Assembly: GCF_013177455.1 (NCBI RefSeq)
Contig: NZ_CP053660.1
Location: 3,162,001 to 3,226,000, forward strand
Direction of reading: 5' to 3'
DNA: 64,000 nucleotides
Origin: Nocardioides marmotae
Lineage (GTDB): Bacteria; Actinomycetota; Actinomycetes; Propionibacteriales; Nocardioidaceae
Position numbers and translations under genes: made by a program. Within the stretch, counting starts at the first letter, position 1, and every line of letters starts with the position of its first letter. The notes under the pieces are model-generated. The model did no database searches. It was not told where the DNA came from and saw only the letters and a program-made list of their open reading frames with translations. Positions 39,965 through 47,438 of this stretch are shown here, piece after piece.

Positions 39965-41461
39965 ATGGCCAGCAGCTACAGCCCGTCGGCGGTCGATCGT
40001 GCGATCAAGGACATCGCCCACGAGGCCATCCGGTTCGCGATGCACGAGGCCCGGTGGTACGGCACCGCCGAGGGGGGCTTCCAGGGCAACAGCTGGGAGC
40101 CGCTGCTGCCGCCGGCGACCGGCCCCACCGGCACGATCCGGCTCAAGTACAACGCCCTGACCCAGACCGCCAACAGCGACGCCCCTCCCGGCGCCCGGTA
40201 CGTGGGCGAGGAGACCGATGCGCTCGGGAGGCTGTTCCACCTCTACGACTTCGACCCGTGGGAGGACCTCTACCAGCCGTGGCTGGACCGGATCGCGAAC
40301 GCCTTCGAGGGCTGGAGCTCGCTGCCCGACCCGGGTGACTTCACCGGCCCGATCAGCAACATGCAGGCCGCCGTCGTCGGCCTCACCCCCGTGCCCAGCG
40401 GCGAGAGCGACCACGACTTCGCCTCCGTGGACCTCGCCGCCAACCTCGACCTGCTCGACGACTGGGTCGGCCCCGGCACGGCGGAGGGCAGCACCAGCGC
40501 CCTCGTGTTCGCCTTCGACAACAGCTACGGCGCGGGTCGGATCCTCCCCCTCCTGCAGAACCAGGCCCAGGTCGCCATCCTCCTCGGCGCCGCGCTCCAG
40601 GGCGAGAAGCAGATCTGGGAGAAGACCCGGGTCGACATCATGAAGCTGCTGGAGGAGTCGAAGGCGGCCTTCGACGTCACCGGCGGCGGCAGCGGCTCGA
40701 TCGACCTCGGCGTGGTCGCCGCCCTCGTCGACATCGTCGGCAACTTCCTGCCGTCCGCGATCCAGCCCGTGCTCTCGGCGGGCTCCAGCGCCCTCTCCCT
40801 GGTCGACTCGCTGCTGCCCCCGGAGGACACCAAGGAGGCGACGTTCGACATCAGCGGCGCCACGGCCGAGGACGTCTACGACAGCATGGTCGACGCCATC
40901 CGCGGCCTCGACCACGCGGTCTGGCGCAAGGAGAGCGACCTGGTCACGACGCTGCAGGGCCTGCTCGACACCATGCGCAGCGGCCCGGCGAGCCAGTTCC
41001 ACATCCACCCCCGCAACGGGGTCGACCCCGCCCTGCTCGACCCGCCGGCGGTCGACGTGCGCGTGGAGCACCTGCGCCGGATCGGATACGAGACCGTGCC
41101 CACCATCGCCGCGTCGATGGGCAAGGCCGCCGAGGACGCCCAGTCCGCCGACAAGGCGAGCATCTGGGAGCGGACCGGCTACATCGGCTACGGCACCAAC
41201 GGCCCCTACCCGCGGTGGTCGGAGGTGCTCGCCGAGCTCGACGCCGTGGTCACCGGCTCGGCCTCCGAGCTCGTCGAGGGCGGTCGGCTGCTCGCCGTCG
41301 GCGCGGGCTGGCTCGAGGACACCGACGGCTCCTCCCGCGAGATCCTCGACGGCGTGCAGGACGACCTCGACCGCGGCAAGCACGGCTGGGACAACTCCGA
41401 GGTGGGCCTGCCGCCGCCGGTCCCGAACTACCCCTACTCCCCCGGCCCGATGCCGGTCTGA
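39965..41461 (+). CDS. Large hypothetical protein, possible type VII secretion-type substrate
   Basis: 498 residues, not recognised. It has no signal peptide. Features: an N-terminal helix (SAVDRAIKDIAHEAIRFAMHEARWYG), a Trp-containing region with DFDPWEDLYQPWLDRIANAF, a helical middle with a hydrophobic patch (GVVAALVDIVGNFLPSAIQPVLSAGSSALSLVDSLL), and a C-terminal segment AGWLEDTDGSSREILDGV then a Pro-rich tail PNYPYSPGPMPV. The late ELVEGGRLLAVGAGWLEDTD resembles the ends of EspC/WXG100-like ESX substrates, which also lack signal peptides, but this is a weak analogy. GGAGG precedes ATG 39965. No ESX machinery is in the window. Confidence 0.7.
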   Translation: MASSYSPSAVDRAIKDIAHEAIRFAMHEARWYGTAEGGFQGNSWEPLLPPATGPTGTIRLKYNALTQTANSDAPPGARYVGEETDALGRLFHLYDFDPWEDLYQPWLDRIANAFEGWSSLPDPGDFTGPISNMQAAVVGLTPVPSGESDHDFASVDLAANLDLLDDWVGPGTAEGSTSALVFAFDNSYGAGRILPLLQNQAQVAILLGAALQGEKQIWEKTRVDIMKLLEESKAAFDVTGGGSGSIDLGVVAALVDIVGNFLPSAIQPVLSAGSSALSLVDSLLPPEDTKEATFDISGATAEDVYDSMVDAIRGLDHAVWRKESDLVTTLQGLLDTMRSGPASQFHIHPRNGVDPALLDPPAVDVRVEHLRRIGYETVPTIAASMGKAAEDAQSADKASIWERTGYIGYGTNGPYPRWSEVLAELDAVVTGSASELVEGGRLLAVGAGWLEDTDGSSREILDGVQDDLDRGKHGWDNSEVGLPPPVPNYPYSPGPMPV

Positions 41462-41484
41462 GGGCCGTGACCTAGGGTCGCGGC

Positions 41485-41853
41485 ATGGACAAGCCCGAGA
41501 TCGAGTTCCCCGACATCGACCCGCCCACCGACCTCCAGATCACCGACATCGTCGTCGGCGACGGCCCCGAGGCCGCCGCCGGCAACACGGTCGAGGTGCA
41601 CTACGTGGGCGTGGCGCACTCCACCGGCGAGGAGTTCGACGCGTCGTACAACCGCGGCGAGCCGCTGCGCTTCCGCCTCGGCATCGGCCAGGTCATCTCC
41701 GGCTGGGACACCGGCGTCCAGGGCATGAAGGTGGGCGGCCGGCGTCAGCTGGTCATCCCGCCGCACCTGGGGTACGGCGACCGCGGCGCCGGTGGCGTCA
41801 TCAAGCCCGGCGAGACGCTGATCTTCGTGGTCGACCTGCTCGGGGTCAGCTGA
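41485..41853 (+). CDS. FKBP-type peptidyl-prolyl cis-trans isomerase
   Basis: A 122-residue single-domain FKBP that speeds proline isomerisation during folding. It contains VEVHYVGVAHSTGEEFDASYNRGEPLRFRLG, QVISGWDTGVQGMKVGGRRQLVIPPHLGYGDRGAGG and IKPGETLIFVVDLLGV (each cited in part): the conserved Y, D, W, I/V-I-P and Y-G residues of the active site are all present. It has no signal peptide, so it is cytoplasmic. ATG at 41485. Confidence 0.95.
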   Translation: MDKPEIEFPDIDPPTDLQITDIVVGDGPEAAAGNTVEVHYVGVAHSTGEEFDASYNRGEPLRFRLGIGQVISGWDTGVQGMKVGGRRQLVIPPHLGYGDRGAGGVIKPGETLIFVVDLLGVS

Positions 41854-41877
41854 CCCTCGCCAGCTCGACCAGCTGCC

Positions 41878-42171
41878 TCACCAGGGCAGGTCGTCCGGGG
41901 CGTCGGAGTCCGACACCCGGGCGGCCTGCCCGCCCAGCTCCACGACGTCGCCCACGCGCAGCTGGCGCCCGCGGCGGGTCTCCACCTCGCCGTTGACGCG
42001 CACCAGGCCGTCGGCGATGACCGGTTTGGCCTCGGCCCCGGTCTCCACCAGGTTCGCGAGCTTCAGGAACTGCCCCAGCCGGATCGACTCGTCGCGGATC
42101 GCGACGTCCATCGGCACCGGTGCAGCCGGCTCGGCGGGCTCGGTCTGGTTCTTCCTCCACGGCAGTCGCAT
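41878..42171 (-). CDS. S4-domain RNA-binding protein
   Basis: A 97-residue protein with an S4 domain of the YaaA/YlmH-type (about 25-85): IRLGQFLKLANLVETGAEAKPVIADGLVRVNGEVETRRGRQLRVGD, cited here as IRLGQFLKLANLVETG and GLVRVNGEVETRRGRQL. These small proteins bind rRNA or stalled ribosome complexes. A Pro/Glu-rich lead of ~22 residues precedes the domain. Its ATG overlaps the stop of the DUF445 gene by one base (TGATG), so the two are coupled. Confidence 0.88.
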   Translation of the reverse strand: MRLPWRKNQTEPAEPAAPVPMDVAIRDESIRLGQFLKLANLVETGAEAKPVIADGLVRVNGEVETRRGRQLRVGDVVELGGQAARVSDSDAPDDLPW

Positions 42172-43448
42172 CAGTGGATGATGACCGAGAAAGCGTGGAT
42201 CAGCACACCGACGAGCCCGCCGACGATCGTGCCGTTGATCCGGATGAACTGCAGGTCGCGGCCCACGTGCAGCTCGATGCGCCGCGCGGCCTCCTTGCCG
42301 TCCCAGCGCTCGATGGTCGAGGTGATGACGGTGGTCACCTCCGCGCCGTAGCGCTCCACGGCGAAGACGGCCGCGTCCGCGGCCATCCCGTCGAGCCGGG
42401 CGCGCAGCTCCTCGTCGGCCAGGAGCCGCTCGCCGAACGCGTGGGTCTCGGTCAGCAGCCGATGCCGCACGGCACCCTCCGGGTCCCGCAGGGAGCCGGT
42501 GAGCCCCCGCCGCAGGGCGTTCCACAGCGAGACGCTGGAGGCGATCACCTGCGGGTGGTCCAGCAGCCGCTCCTTGAGCCGCTCGGTGCGCTCCTGGGTG
42601 GAGGGGTCCTCCAGCAGGTCGTGCGCGAGCTGGCCGAGCATCGAGTCGAGCGCGCGCCGGGCGTCGTGCTCGGGGTCGTCGCGGATGTCGGCGACCCAGC
42701 GCACCAGCTCGAGGTGCACCCGGGCGGTCACCCGCTCGTTGATGCTCGGCGGGGACCACCACGGCGCCCGCTCCCCGAGGATCTCGGTCACGGTGTCGGG
42801 GTTGGCGACCAGCCAGTCGTGCAGCTCGGTGAGCGCGAGGTCGACCAGGCCGTGGTGGAGGTCGTCGCGCAGCGTCTCGCTGAGCAGCCCGCCGAGCAGC
42901 GGGGCGATCGGCTCGTCGCGGAAGCGCGGCACGAGCGCCTCGCGGATGAGCGACTCGACGTGGTCGTCGCGGACCTTGCCCAGGGCGATGACCGCGACGT
43001 CGCTCACCTCGTCGACGACCCGCTGGGCGTTCGCCGGCTCCGCCAGCCACCGGCCCACCCGCTCGGAGACGGTGGCCGAGGTCACCCGTTCGCGGATGAT
43101 GTCCTCCTGGAGGAAGTTCTCCCCCACGAACTCCTCCAGCCCCCGGCCGAGCTCGTCCTTGCGCTTGGGGATGAGCGCGGTGTGTGGCACCGGCAGCCCG
43201 AGGGGGTGGCGGAACAGCGCGGTCACCGCGAACCAGTCGGCGATCGCGCCGACCATCGAGGCCTCGGCGCCGGCGTTGACGAAGCCGAGCACGCCGTCCT
43301 GGCCGATGGTGGCGGCGTACACCACGGCGGCCAGCACGAGCAGGCCGACCGCGATCGTGCGCATCCGGCGCAGGCCCTGCCGCCTGATCTCGTCGGCTGC
43401 GGGGTCGGCGGTGATCAACGGGATCGTCATGGGTCGCGAGGTGCTCAT
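42171..43448 (-). CDS. DUF445-family membrane protein
   Basis: A 425-residue DUF445 (YjiN-like) protein. It has an N-terminal membrane helix (TIAVGLLVLAAVVYAATIG), the conserved VNAGAEASMVGAIADWFAVTALFRHPLGLPVPHTALIP-KRKD region, a long alpha-helical amphipathic body, and a C-terminal helix NGTIVGGLVGVLIHAFSVII. Function is unknown; a membrane-anchored coiled structure is likely. ATG at 43448 is used, with alternative in-frame ATGs at 43457 and 43430. It is divergent from the cytidylyltransferase gene. Confidence 0.88.
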   Translation of the reverse strand: MSTSRPMTIPLITADPAADEIRRQGLRRMRTIAVGLLVLAAVVYAATIGQDGVLGFVNAGAEASMVGAIADWFAVTALFRHPLGLPVPHTALIPKRKDELGRGLEEFVGENFLQEDIIRERVTSATVSERVGRWLAEPANAQRVVDEVSDVAVIALGKVRDDHVESLIREALVPRFRDEPIAPLLGGLLSETLRDDLHHGLVDLALTELHDWLVANPDTVTEILGERAPWWSPPSINERVTARVHLELVRWVADIRDDPEHDARRALDSMLGQLAHDLLEDPSTQERTERLKERLLDHPQVIASSVSLWNALRRGLTGSLRDPEGAVRHRLLTETHAFGERLLADEELRARLDGMAADAAVFAVERYGAEVTTVITSTIERWDGKEAARRIELHVGRDLQFIRINGTIVGGLVGVLIHAFSVIIH

Positions 43449-43492
43449 CACCGACATCCTTGCCCACGCATCCACGTGCCAGAATCACCCGC

Positions 43493-43891
43493 ATGTCTCG
43501 CACCGTCATCACCTTCGGCACGTTCGACGTCTTCCACGTCGGCCACCTGCGGGTGATCGAGCGCGCCGCGGCCCTCGGCGACCGGCTCGTGGTCGGCGTC
43601 TCCGCCGACGAGCTCAACCTGCGCAAGAAGGGCCGCGAGCCCGTCTTCAGCCAGGCCGAGCGGCTCGCGATCGTCGCCGCGCTCAAGGCCGTCGACGAGG
43701 TCTTCGTCGAGGAGAGCCTCGAGCTCAAGCGGCACTACATCACCGAGCACGGCGCCGACGTCCTCGTCATGGGCGATGACTGGGCCGGCCGCTTCGACGA
43801 GATGAAGGACCTCTGCGAGGTGGTCTACCTGCCGCGTACGCCGGCGATCTCGACCACAGCGCTGATCGAGAAGATCTCGGCCTCCGCCTGA
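43493..43891 (+). CDS. Glycerol-3-phosphate cytidylyltransferase-like protein (TagD family)
   Basis: A 132-residue nucleotidyltransferase. The HxGH motif is FGTFDVFHVGHLRVIERAA, and VVGVSADELNLRKKGREPVF is the RTxKG-like segment typical of TagD. The second signature ISTTALIEKI corresponds to ISTT in TagD. TagD makes CDP-glycerol for teichoic acids; related family members make CDP-ribitol or CDP-ethanolamine. A wall-polymer role would fit the LCP gene at 163, though they are far apart. The start MSRTVITFGTFD at 43493 is the family norm. Confidence 0.88.
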   Translation: MSRTVITFGTFDVFHVGHLRVIERAAALGDRLVVGVSADELNLRKKGREPVFSQAERLAIVAALKAVDEVFVEESLELKRHYITEHGADVLVMGDDWAGRFDEMKDLCEVVYLPRTPAISTTALIEKISASA

Positions 43892-43906
43892 TCCGCGCGG
43901 TTTGGC

Positions 43907-43925
43907 CGTGCCCTCCCCGGGCACG
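43907..43925 (+). terminator. Short hairpin after the cytidylyltransferase gene
   Basis: CGTGCCC (43907-43913) pairs with GGGCACG (43919-43925) around TCCCC, 15 bp after the stop at 43891. No U-tract follows. Confidence 0.5.
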
Positions 43926-43968
43926 CTGGACCCGTTCTTCCACCCAGCCCGAAAGAGGCCCTCACCCC

Positions 43969-45552
43969 ATGCGTCGACCCCTCGCGGCCGTCCTGCTCGC
44001 CTTGAGCACGGCCCTCGCCGCGCTCCCCGCCACCTCCGTCTCGACCGCCTCCGCCGAGCCGGCGACACCGGCCACGCCCCCCGTCGCCGCCGCGCCCAGC
44101 GAGGCCGAGGAGACCGTCACCGCGGAGGAGGCGCGCCGCACCCTGGACGAGGCATCCGCCGTGCTGGCCGGCCGGACCGCCGCCCGCGGCGCCGGTCACG
44201 GGGAACGCGCCGAGGCCACGCTGCTGATGCGCGACCTCTTCGTCGCGCTGCCCACGCTGGAGGGTGCTGAGCGCCGCCAGGCCGAGGCCCTGCTGGCCCG
44301 GCCCACCGACGGCGCCCGCGACCCCCAGGGCGACGGCTACAGCGTGCCCACGACCAAGAAGTGCACCTCGAACTTCTGCCTGCACTACGTCACCAGCAGC
44401 GCCGACCAGCCCACCTCGCGGGCCTGGGTGAAGAAGAACGTCAAGGTGCTGCAGAAGGTCTGGCGCCACGAGGTCAAGAAGATGGGCTACCGCCCGCCGG
44501 CCAAGGACGGCAGGCGCGGTGGCAACGGCAAGTTCGACGTCTACCTCAAGGAGCTCGGCAGCAAGGGCCTCTACGGCTACTGCGTGCCCGAGTACCGCGT
44601 CGCCGGGCGGAAGTGGGTGGCCTCGGGCTACTGCGTGCTCGACAACGACTTCGCCCAGGCCCAGTTCGGCGCCCCGCCGGCCCAGAGCCTCAAGGTGACC
44701 GCGGCCCACGAGTTCTTCCACGCCATCCAGTTCGCCTACGACTACAACGAGGACCGGTGGCTCATGGAGTCCACCGCCACGTGGATGGAGGAGCGCGTCG
44801 CCGACGGCGTCGACGACAACCGCCAGTACCTCTCGGCCAGCCAGGTCAAGCAGCCGGCCAGCTCCCTCGACGTCTTCCAGCCCTCCGGCTTCGCCCAGTA
44901 CGGCAACTGGACGCTCTGGGAGTACCTCGGCCGTCGCTTCGGCAACGGCATCGTCAAGAAGGTCTGGAACAAGGCCGGTGCGTTCAAGGGCGCGCCGAAC
45001 ATGTACTCCACCAAGGCGCTGCGCAAGGCCATCGGCGGCAAGGGCGGCGGGTTCGCGTCGGTCTTCGCGGCGTACGCCGCCTCGAACACCTCGCCGGCGC
45101 GTTACTACCCCGAGGGCGCGGCGTGGCCGAAGGCCGGCTTCAGCAAGCGCGTGACGCTCTCGAAGTCCGCCCGGAAGTCCTCGACGACGGTCCGGATCAA
45201 CCACCTCGCCGCCCGCAACATCGGCGTGAAGCCCGCCTCCGACCTGGCCGGCAAGAAGTGGAAGCTGCGGATCACCGTCAACGCCCCGAACCGCTCCTCG
45301 AGCCCGGCCGTGCACGTGCTGGTGCGCAACAAGAAGGGCGCCTGGTCGCGCAAGACGATCAGCCTGACCAAGAAGGGCTACGGCAAGAAGGTCGTCAGCT
45401 TCAACGCGAAGAAGGTCAGCGGCGTGACGATTACCCTCGCCAATGCCTCGACCCGCTTCAAGTGCTACAAGGGCACGAACCTGTCCTGCCGCGGCAAGGC
45501 GCGCGACCAGAACAAGCAGTTCTCGGTCAAGGTCACCGCGTTCAAGCGCTGA
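43969..45552 (+). CDS. Secreted putative metalloprotease (MXAN_6640-like)
   Basis: A 527-residue exported protein. Signal peptide MRRPLAAVLLALSTALAALP with a likely cut near ASA-EP; then an Ala/Glu-rich propeptide-like region (about 30-110) and a zinc-protease domain with HEFFHAIQFAYDY (about 245-257, HExxH) and a downstream Glu in WLMESTATWMEERV (third ligand). The C-terminal ~170 residues are a Lys/Ser/Thr-rich beta domain with few acidic residues, perhaps for wall or polymer binding. Cys pairs (CTSNFC, CVPEY/YCV, CYKG/SCRG) suggest disulfides. It resembles the MXAN_6640 family of putative metalloproteases. The substrate is unknown. Secreted, basic, with unusually high Lys. Confidence 0.82.
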   Translation: MRRPLAAVLLALSTALAALPATSVSTASAEPATPATPPVAAAPSEAEETVTAEEARRTLDEASAVLAGRTAARGAGHGERAEATLLMRDLFVALPTLEGAERRQAEALLARPTDGARDPQGDGYSVPTTKKCTSNFCLHYVTSSADQPTSRAWVKKNVKVLQKVWRHEVKKMGYRPPAKDGRRGGNGKFDVYLKELGSKGLYGYCVPEYRVAGRKWVASGYCVLDNDFAQAQFGAPPAQSLKVTAAHEFFHAIQFAYDYNEDRWLMESTATWMEERVADGVDDNRQYLSASQVKQPASSLDVFQPSGFAQYGNWTLWEYLGRRFGNGIVKKVWNKAGAFKGAPNMYSTKALRKAIGGKGGGFASVFAAYAASNTSPARYYPEGAAWPKAGFSKRVTLSKSARKSSTTVRINHLAARNIGVKPASDLAGKKWKLRITVNAPNRSSSPAVHVLVRNKKGAWSRKTISLTKKGYGKKVVSFNAKKVSGVTITLANASTRFKCYKGTNLSCRGKARDQNKQFSVKVTAFKR

Positions 45553-45588
45553 CGGATCGAGCACTGAGGCAGATCAAGCACTGACGCA

Positions 45589-45617
45589 GGTGGCCGGCCC
45601 GCTCAGGGCCGGCCACC
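45589..45617. terminator. Bidirectional terminator overlapping a stop codon
   Basis: GGTGGCCGGCCC (45589-45600) pairs perfectly with GGGCCGGCCACC (45606-45617) around GCTCA. It lies between the convergent metalloprotease and Pro-rich protein genes. The loop contains the minus-strand stop codon and the right arm encodes its last residues. Confidence 0.85.
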
Positions 45618-46214
45618 GAGCACGCGGCCACCGAGCAGCCCGTCGACGACGTCGGTGAGGCCGTCGGTGGTCTCCTGCACGGCTCCGGTGACCGGCGCGA
45701 GCGCACCTCCCGTGAGGCCGTCGACGCCGGTCACGACCGCCTCGACGACGGGGTCCAGGAGCGCGGACACCGCTCCCTGACGGGGTTCGCCCGGCGGCGT
45801 ACCGGGGTCGGGGTCGTCGGGCGGGGCGGGGTCGGTCCCCGGGCCGTCACCAGGGCCCGGCTCGGAGCCCGGCTCGGGGCCCGGCTCGGGGCCCTGCTCG
45901 GGTCCTGCCGAGCCACCGGGCGGCACCGGAGCCTCGCCGGCGCCGCCGAGGCCGCCCGCGGCCGGGCCGCTCGCGCCGGGGCCGACGGGCCCCGCCGAGG
46001 CGGGCCGCACGAGGACGCGCGCGTCGATGACCTGCTGGGCGTCGGGCACGACCAGCCCGGGCGGCTGCGCCACGGGCACTCCGGGCAGGTCGGTGTCGCC
46101 GAGCGTGAGCGTCGCGACGGTCAGGAGCACGAACGCGGCGGCGCCGACGCCGAGCGCGCCGTACCCGATCCGCAGGTCGCGCTGCGGCTTGCTCAACGGC
46201 GCGCTGAAGCCCAC
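45603..46214 (-). CDS. Single-pass membrane protein with Pro/Gly/Glu-rich extracellular region
   Basis: 203 residues, unrecognised. It has a short cytoplasmic N-terminus (FSAPLSKPQRDLRIGYG), one membrane helix (ALGVGAAAFVLLTVATLTL), an extracellular low-complexity stretch including EPGPEPGSEPGPGDGPG encoded by a DNA repeat, and a C-terminal segment of valine- and glycine-rich repeats (LLDPVVEAVVTGVDGLTGG, VQETTDGLTDVVDGLLGG). GTG at 46214 has GGGGAGG about 5 nt upstream; a longer start is possible. The Pro-rich region probably spans the cell wall. No function can be assigned. Confidence 0.65.
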   Translation of the reverse strand: MGFSAPLSKPQRDLRIGYGALGVGAAAFVLLTVATLTLGDTDLPGVPVAQPPGLVVPDAQQVIDARVLVRPASAGPVGPGASGPAAGGLGGAGEAPVPPGGSAGPEQGPEPGPEPGSEPGPGDGPGTDPAPPDDPDPGTPPGEPRQGAVSALLDPVVEAVVTGVDGLTGGALAPVTGAVQETTDGLTDVVDGLLGGRVLGGRP

Positions 46215-46337
46215 CGGCCCTCCCCTGCTGTCGTGCTGACGAGCCCCCACTCCCGCAGCCGTCAACGACCGGGCCCGGCCCCGGTCACGGGGACGGGCGA
46301 GGTCGCGCAGAGGTATGGACCGGTCGGGCGCCGCCGG

Positions 46338-47177
46338 TCAGGCCTCGGGGCCCGCGGAGCGGCGGGCGCGCTCCTCGTACGCCGCGCGCGCCGCCGTGTC
46401 GGCCGTGCTCAGCACCGTGTCGGCGTGGGTCAGGTGGGCCATCGCGTCCATCAGCCGCCGCGGCATCACCGAGCCGACCTTGTAGATCGCTTGCGACCAG
46501 CGCGGCACCCACATCTCGGGCTTGGGCGACCGGACCGCCTGCTCGATGACCTTGGCGACGTCGTCCGCGGTCACCGCCTTGACCCCGCGGGCCTGGGAGA
46601 CGCCGGCGGCGAGCTCGGTCTGCACGACGGTCGGCAGCACCGCGCTGACGTCGATGCCGTAGGGACGCAGCTCCGAGCGGATGGCCTCGCTGAACCCGAC
46701 GGCGGCGAACTTGGAGGCGGTGTACGTCGCGCCGTCGGCGACCGCGACGCGGCCGACCGCGCTGGCGACGTTCACGATGTGGCCACGGCCCCGCTCGACC
46801 ATGCCGGGCGCGACGGCCTTGGTGCCCAGGATGACCCCGTGCAGGTTGACGTCGACGATCGCCTTCGTCACGGCGTCGGGCTCCTTGAGCACCGAGCCCA
46901 GCGGCATGATCCCGGCGTTGTTGACCAGCACGTCGAACGGGCCGAGCGGAGCGACCGCGTCGAGGAACACGCGCCACGACTCGGGGTCGGTCACGTCCAG
47001 CGGCGCGGCCATCGCCCGGTCGCCGAACGGCTCGGCGACCAGCGCGGCGAGGTCGACGTCGCGGTCGCCGATGGCGACCTTGGCGCCCTGGCGGGCGAAG
47101 CGCTCGACGGTCGCCTTGCCGATGCCGCGGGCACCTCCGGTGACGATGACGGACAGGCCGGAGATCTCACGGGACAT
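46338..47177 (-). CDS. Short-chain dehydrogenase/reductase of the P450/TetR regulon
   Basis: A 279-residue classical SDR: TGGARGIGKATVERFARQG (cofactor), NNAGIMPLG, Ser in VNVASAVGRV, and YTASKFAA (Tyr/Lys). The acidic GDRDVDL after strand 2 favours NAD(H). The C-terminal ~60 residues (WSQAIYKVGSVMPRRLMDAMAH) are typical of actinobacterial steroid/lipid SDRs. ATG at 47177. A perfect palindrome 17 bp upstream (47195-47214) nearly matches the one beside the TetR/P450 genes 7 kb away, so this SDR likely belongs to that regulon. In M. tuberculosis an SDR, a TetR and cyp136 lie together (Rv3057c-Rv3059), as I recall. Confidence 0.88.
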   Translation of the reverse strand: MSREISGLSVIVTGGARGIGKATVERFARQGAKVAIGDRDVDLAALVAEPFGDRAMAAPLDVTDPESWRVFLDAVAPLGPFDVLVNNAGIMPLGSVLKEPDAVTKAIVDVNLHGVILGTKAVAPGMVERGRGHIVNVASAVGRVAVADGATYTASKFAAVGFSEAIRSELRPYGIDVSAVLPTVVQTELAAGVSQARGVKAVTADDVAKVIEQAVRSPKPEMWVPRWSQAIYKVGSVMPRRLMDAMAHLTHADTVLSTADTAARAAYEERARRSAGPEA

Positions 47178-47194
47178 GGGGGTTCCTCTCGATT

Positions 47195-47214
47195 CTGACA
47201 GGGTGCCCTGTCAG
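47195..47214. promoter_or_regulatory. Palindromic operator upstream of SDR
   Basis: CTGACAGGG-TG-CCCTGTCAG is a perfect 9-2-9 inverted repeat, 17 bp before the SDR start. It agrees at 15 of 20 positions with the palindrome at 54489-54508 next to the TetR gene, and is therefore a probable site for that repressor. Confidence 0.8.
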
Positions 47215-47264
47215 TCTGGACAGTGACAGTGATCTTGTCAACGGGGGATCCATCCCCGCGCCTG

Positions 47265-47428
47265 CCGAGTCGGCACCTGTGACGCACCGAGTGGGCACTT
47301 CGTGCGCGCCGAGTCGGCACCTGTGACGCTCCGAGAACGCAGTTCCGGAGCAGGCCAGCAGCAACTGCCGACTCGACCGGCCACAACTGCCGACTCGGCC
47401 GGCCACAAGTGCCGACTCGGCAGCCGGG
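47265..47428. repeat. Two opposed arrays of 22-bp-period repeats
   Basis: Units beginning CCGAG at 47265, 47287, 47309 and (diverged) 47331 recur with an exact 22-bp period; the first and third share CCGAGTCGGCACCTGTGACG. Beginning at 47363, 47385 and 47407 are three units of the opposite orientation, AACTGCCGACTCG..., again 22 bp apart. The shared core is GTGCCGACTCGG. The region lies between the ligase stop and the SDR promoter. The two arms could pair with each other. Confidence 0.9.
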
Positions 47429-47438
47429 GCGGGCGGCC

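Noticed and set aside
43900..43924. GTTT-N15-GGGCAC as a SigF-type promoter for the metalloprotease
   Set aside because: The -10 matches only 4 of 6 and coincides with a hairpin arm after the upstream gene, which is the simpler explanation.
43825..45564. A 579-codon antisense frame over the metalloprotease gene
   Set aside because: The sense strand encodes a signal peptide and the HEFFH zinc motif. The antisense product is a low-complexity Gly/Ala/Leu/Val/Arg polymer.
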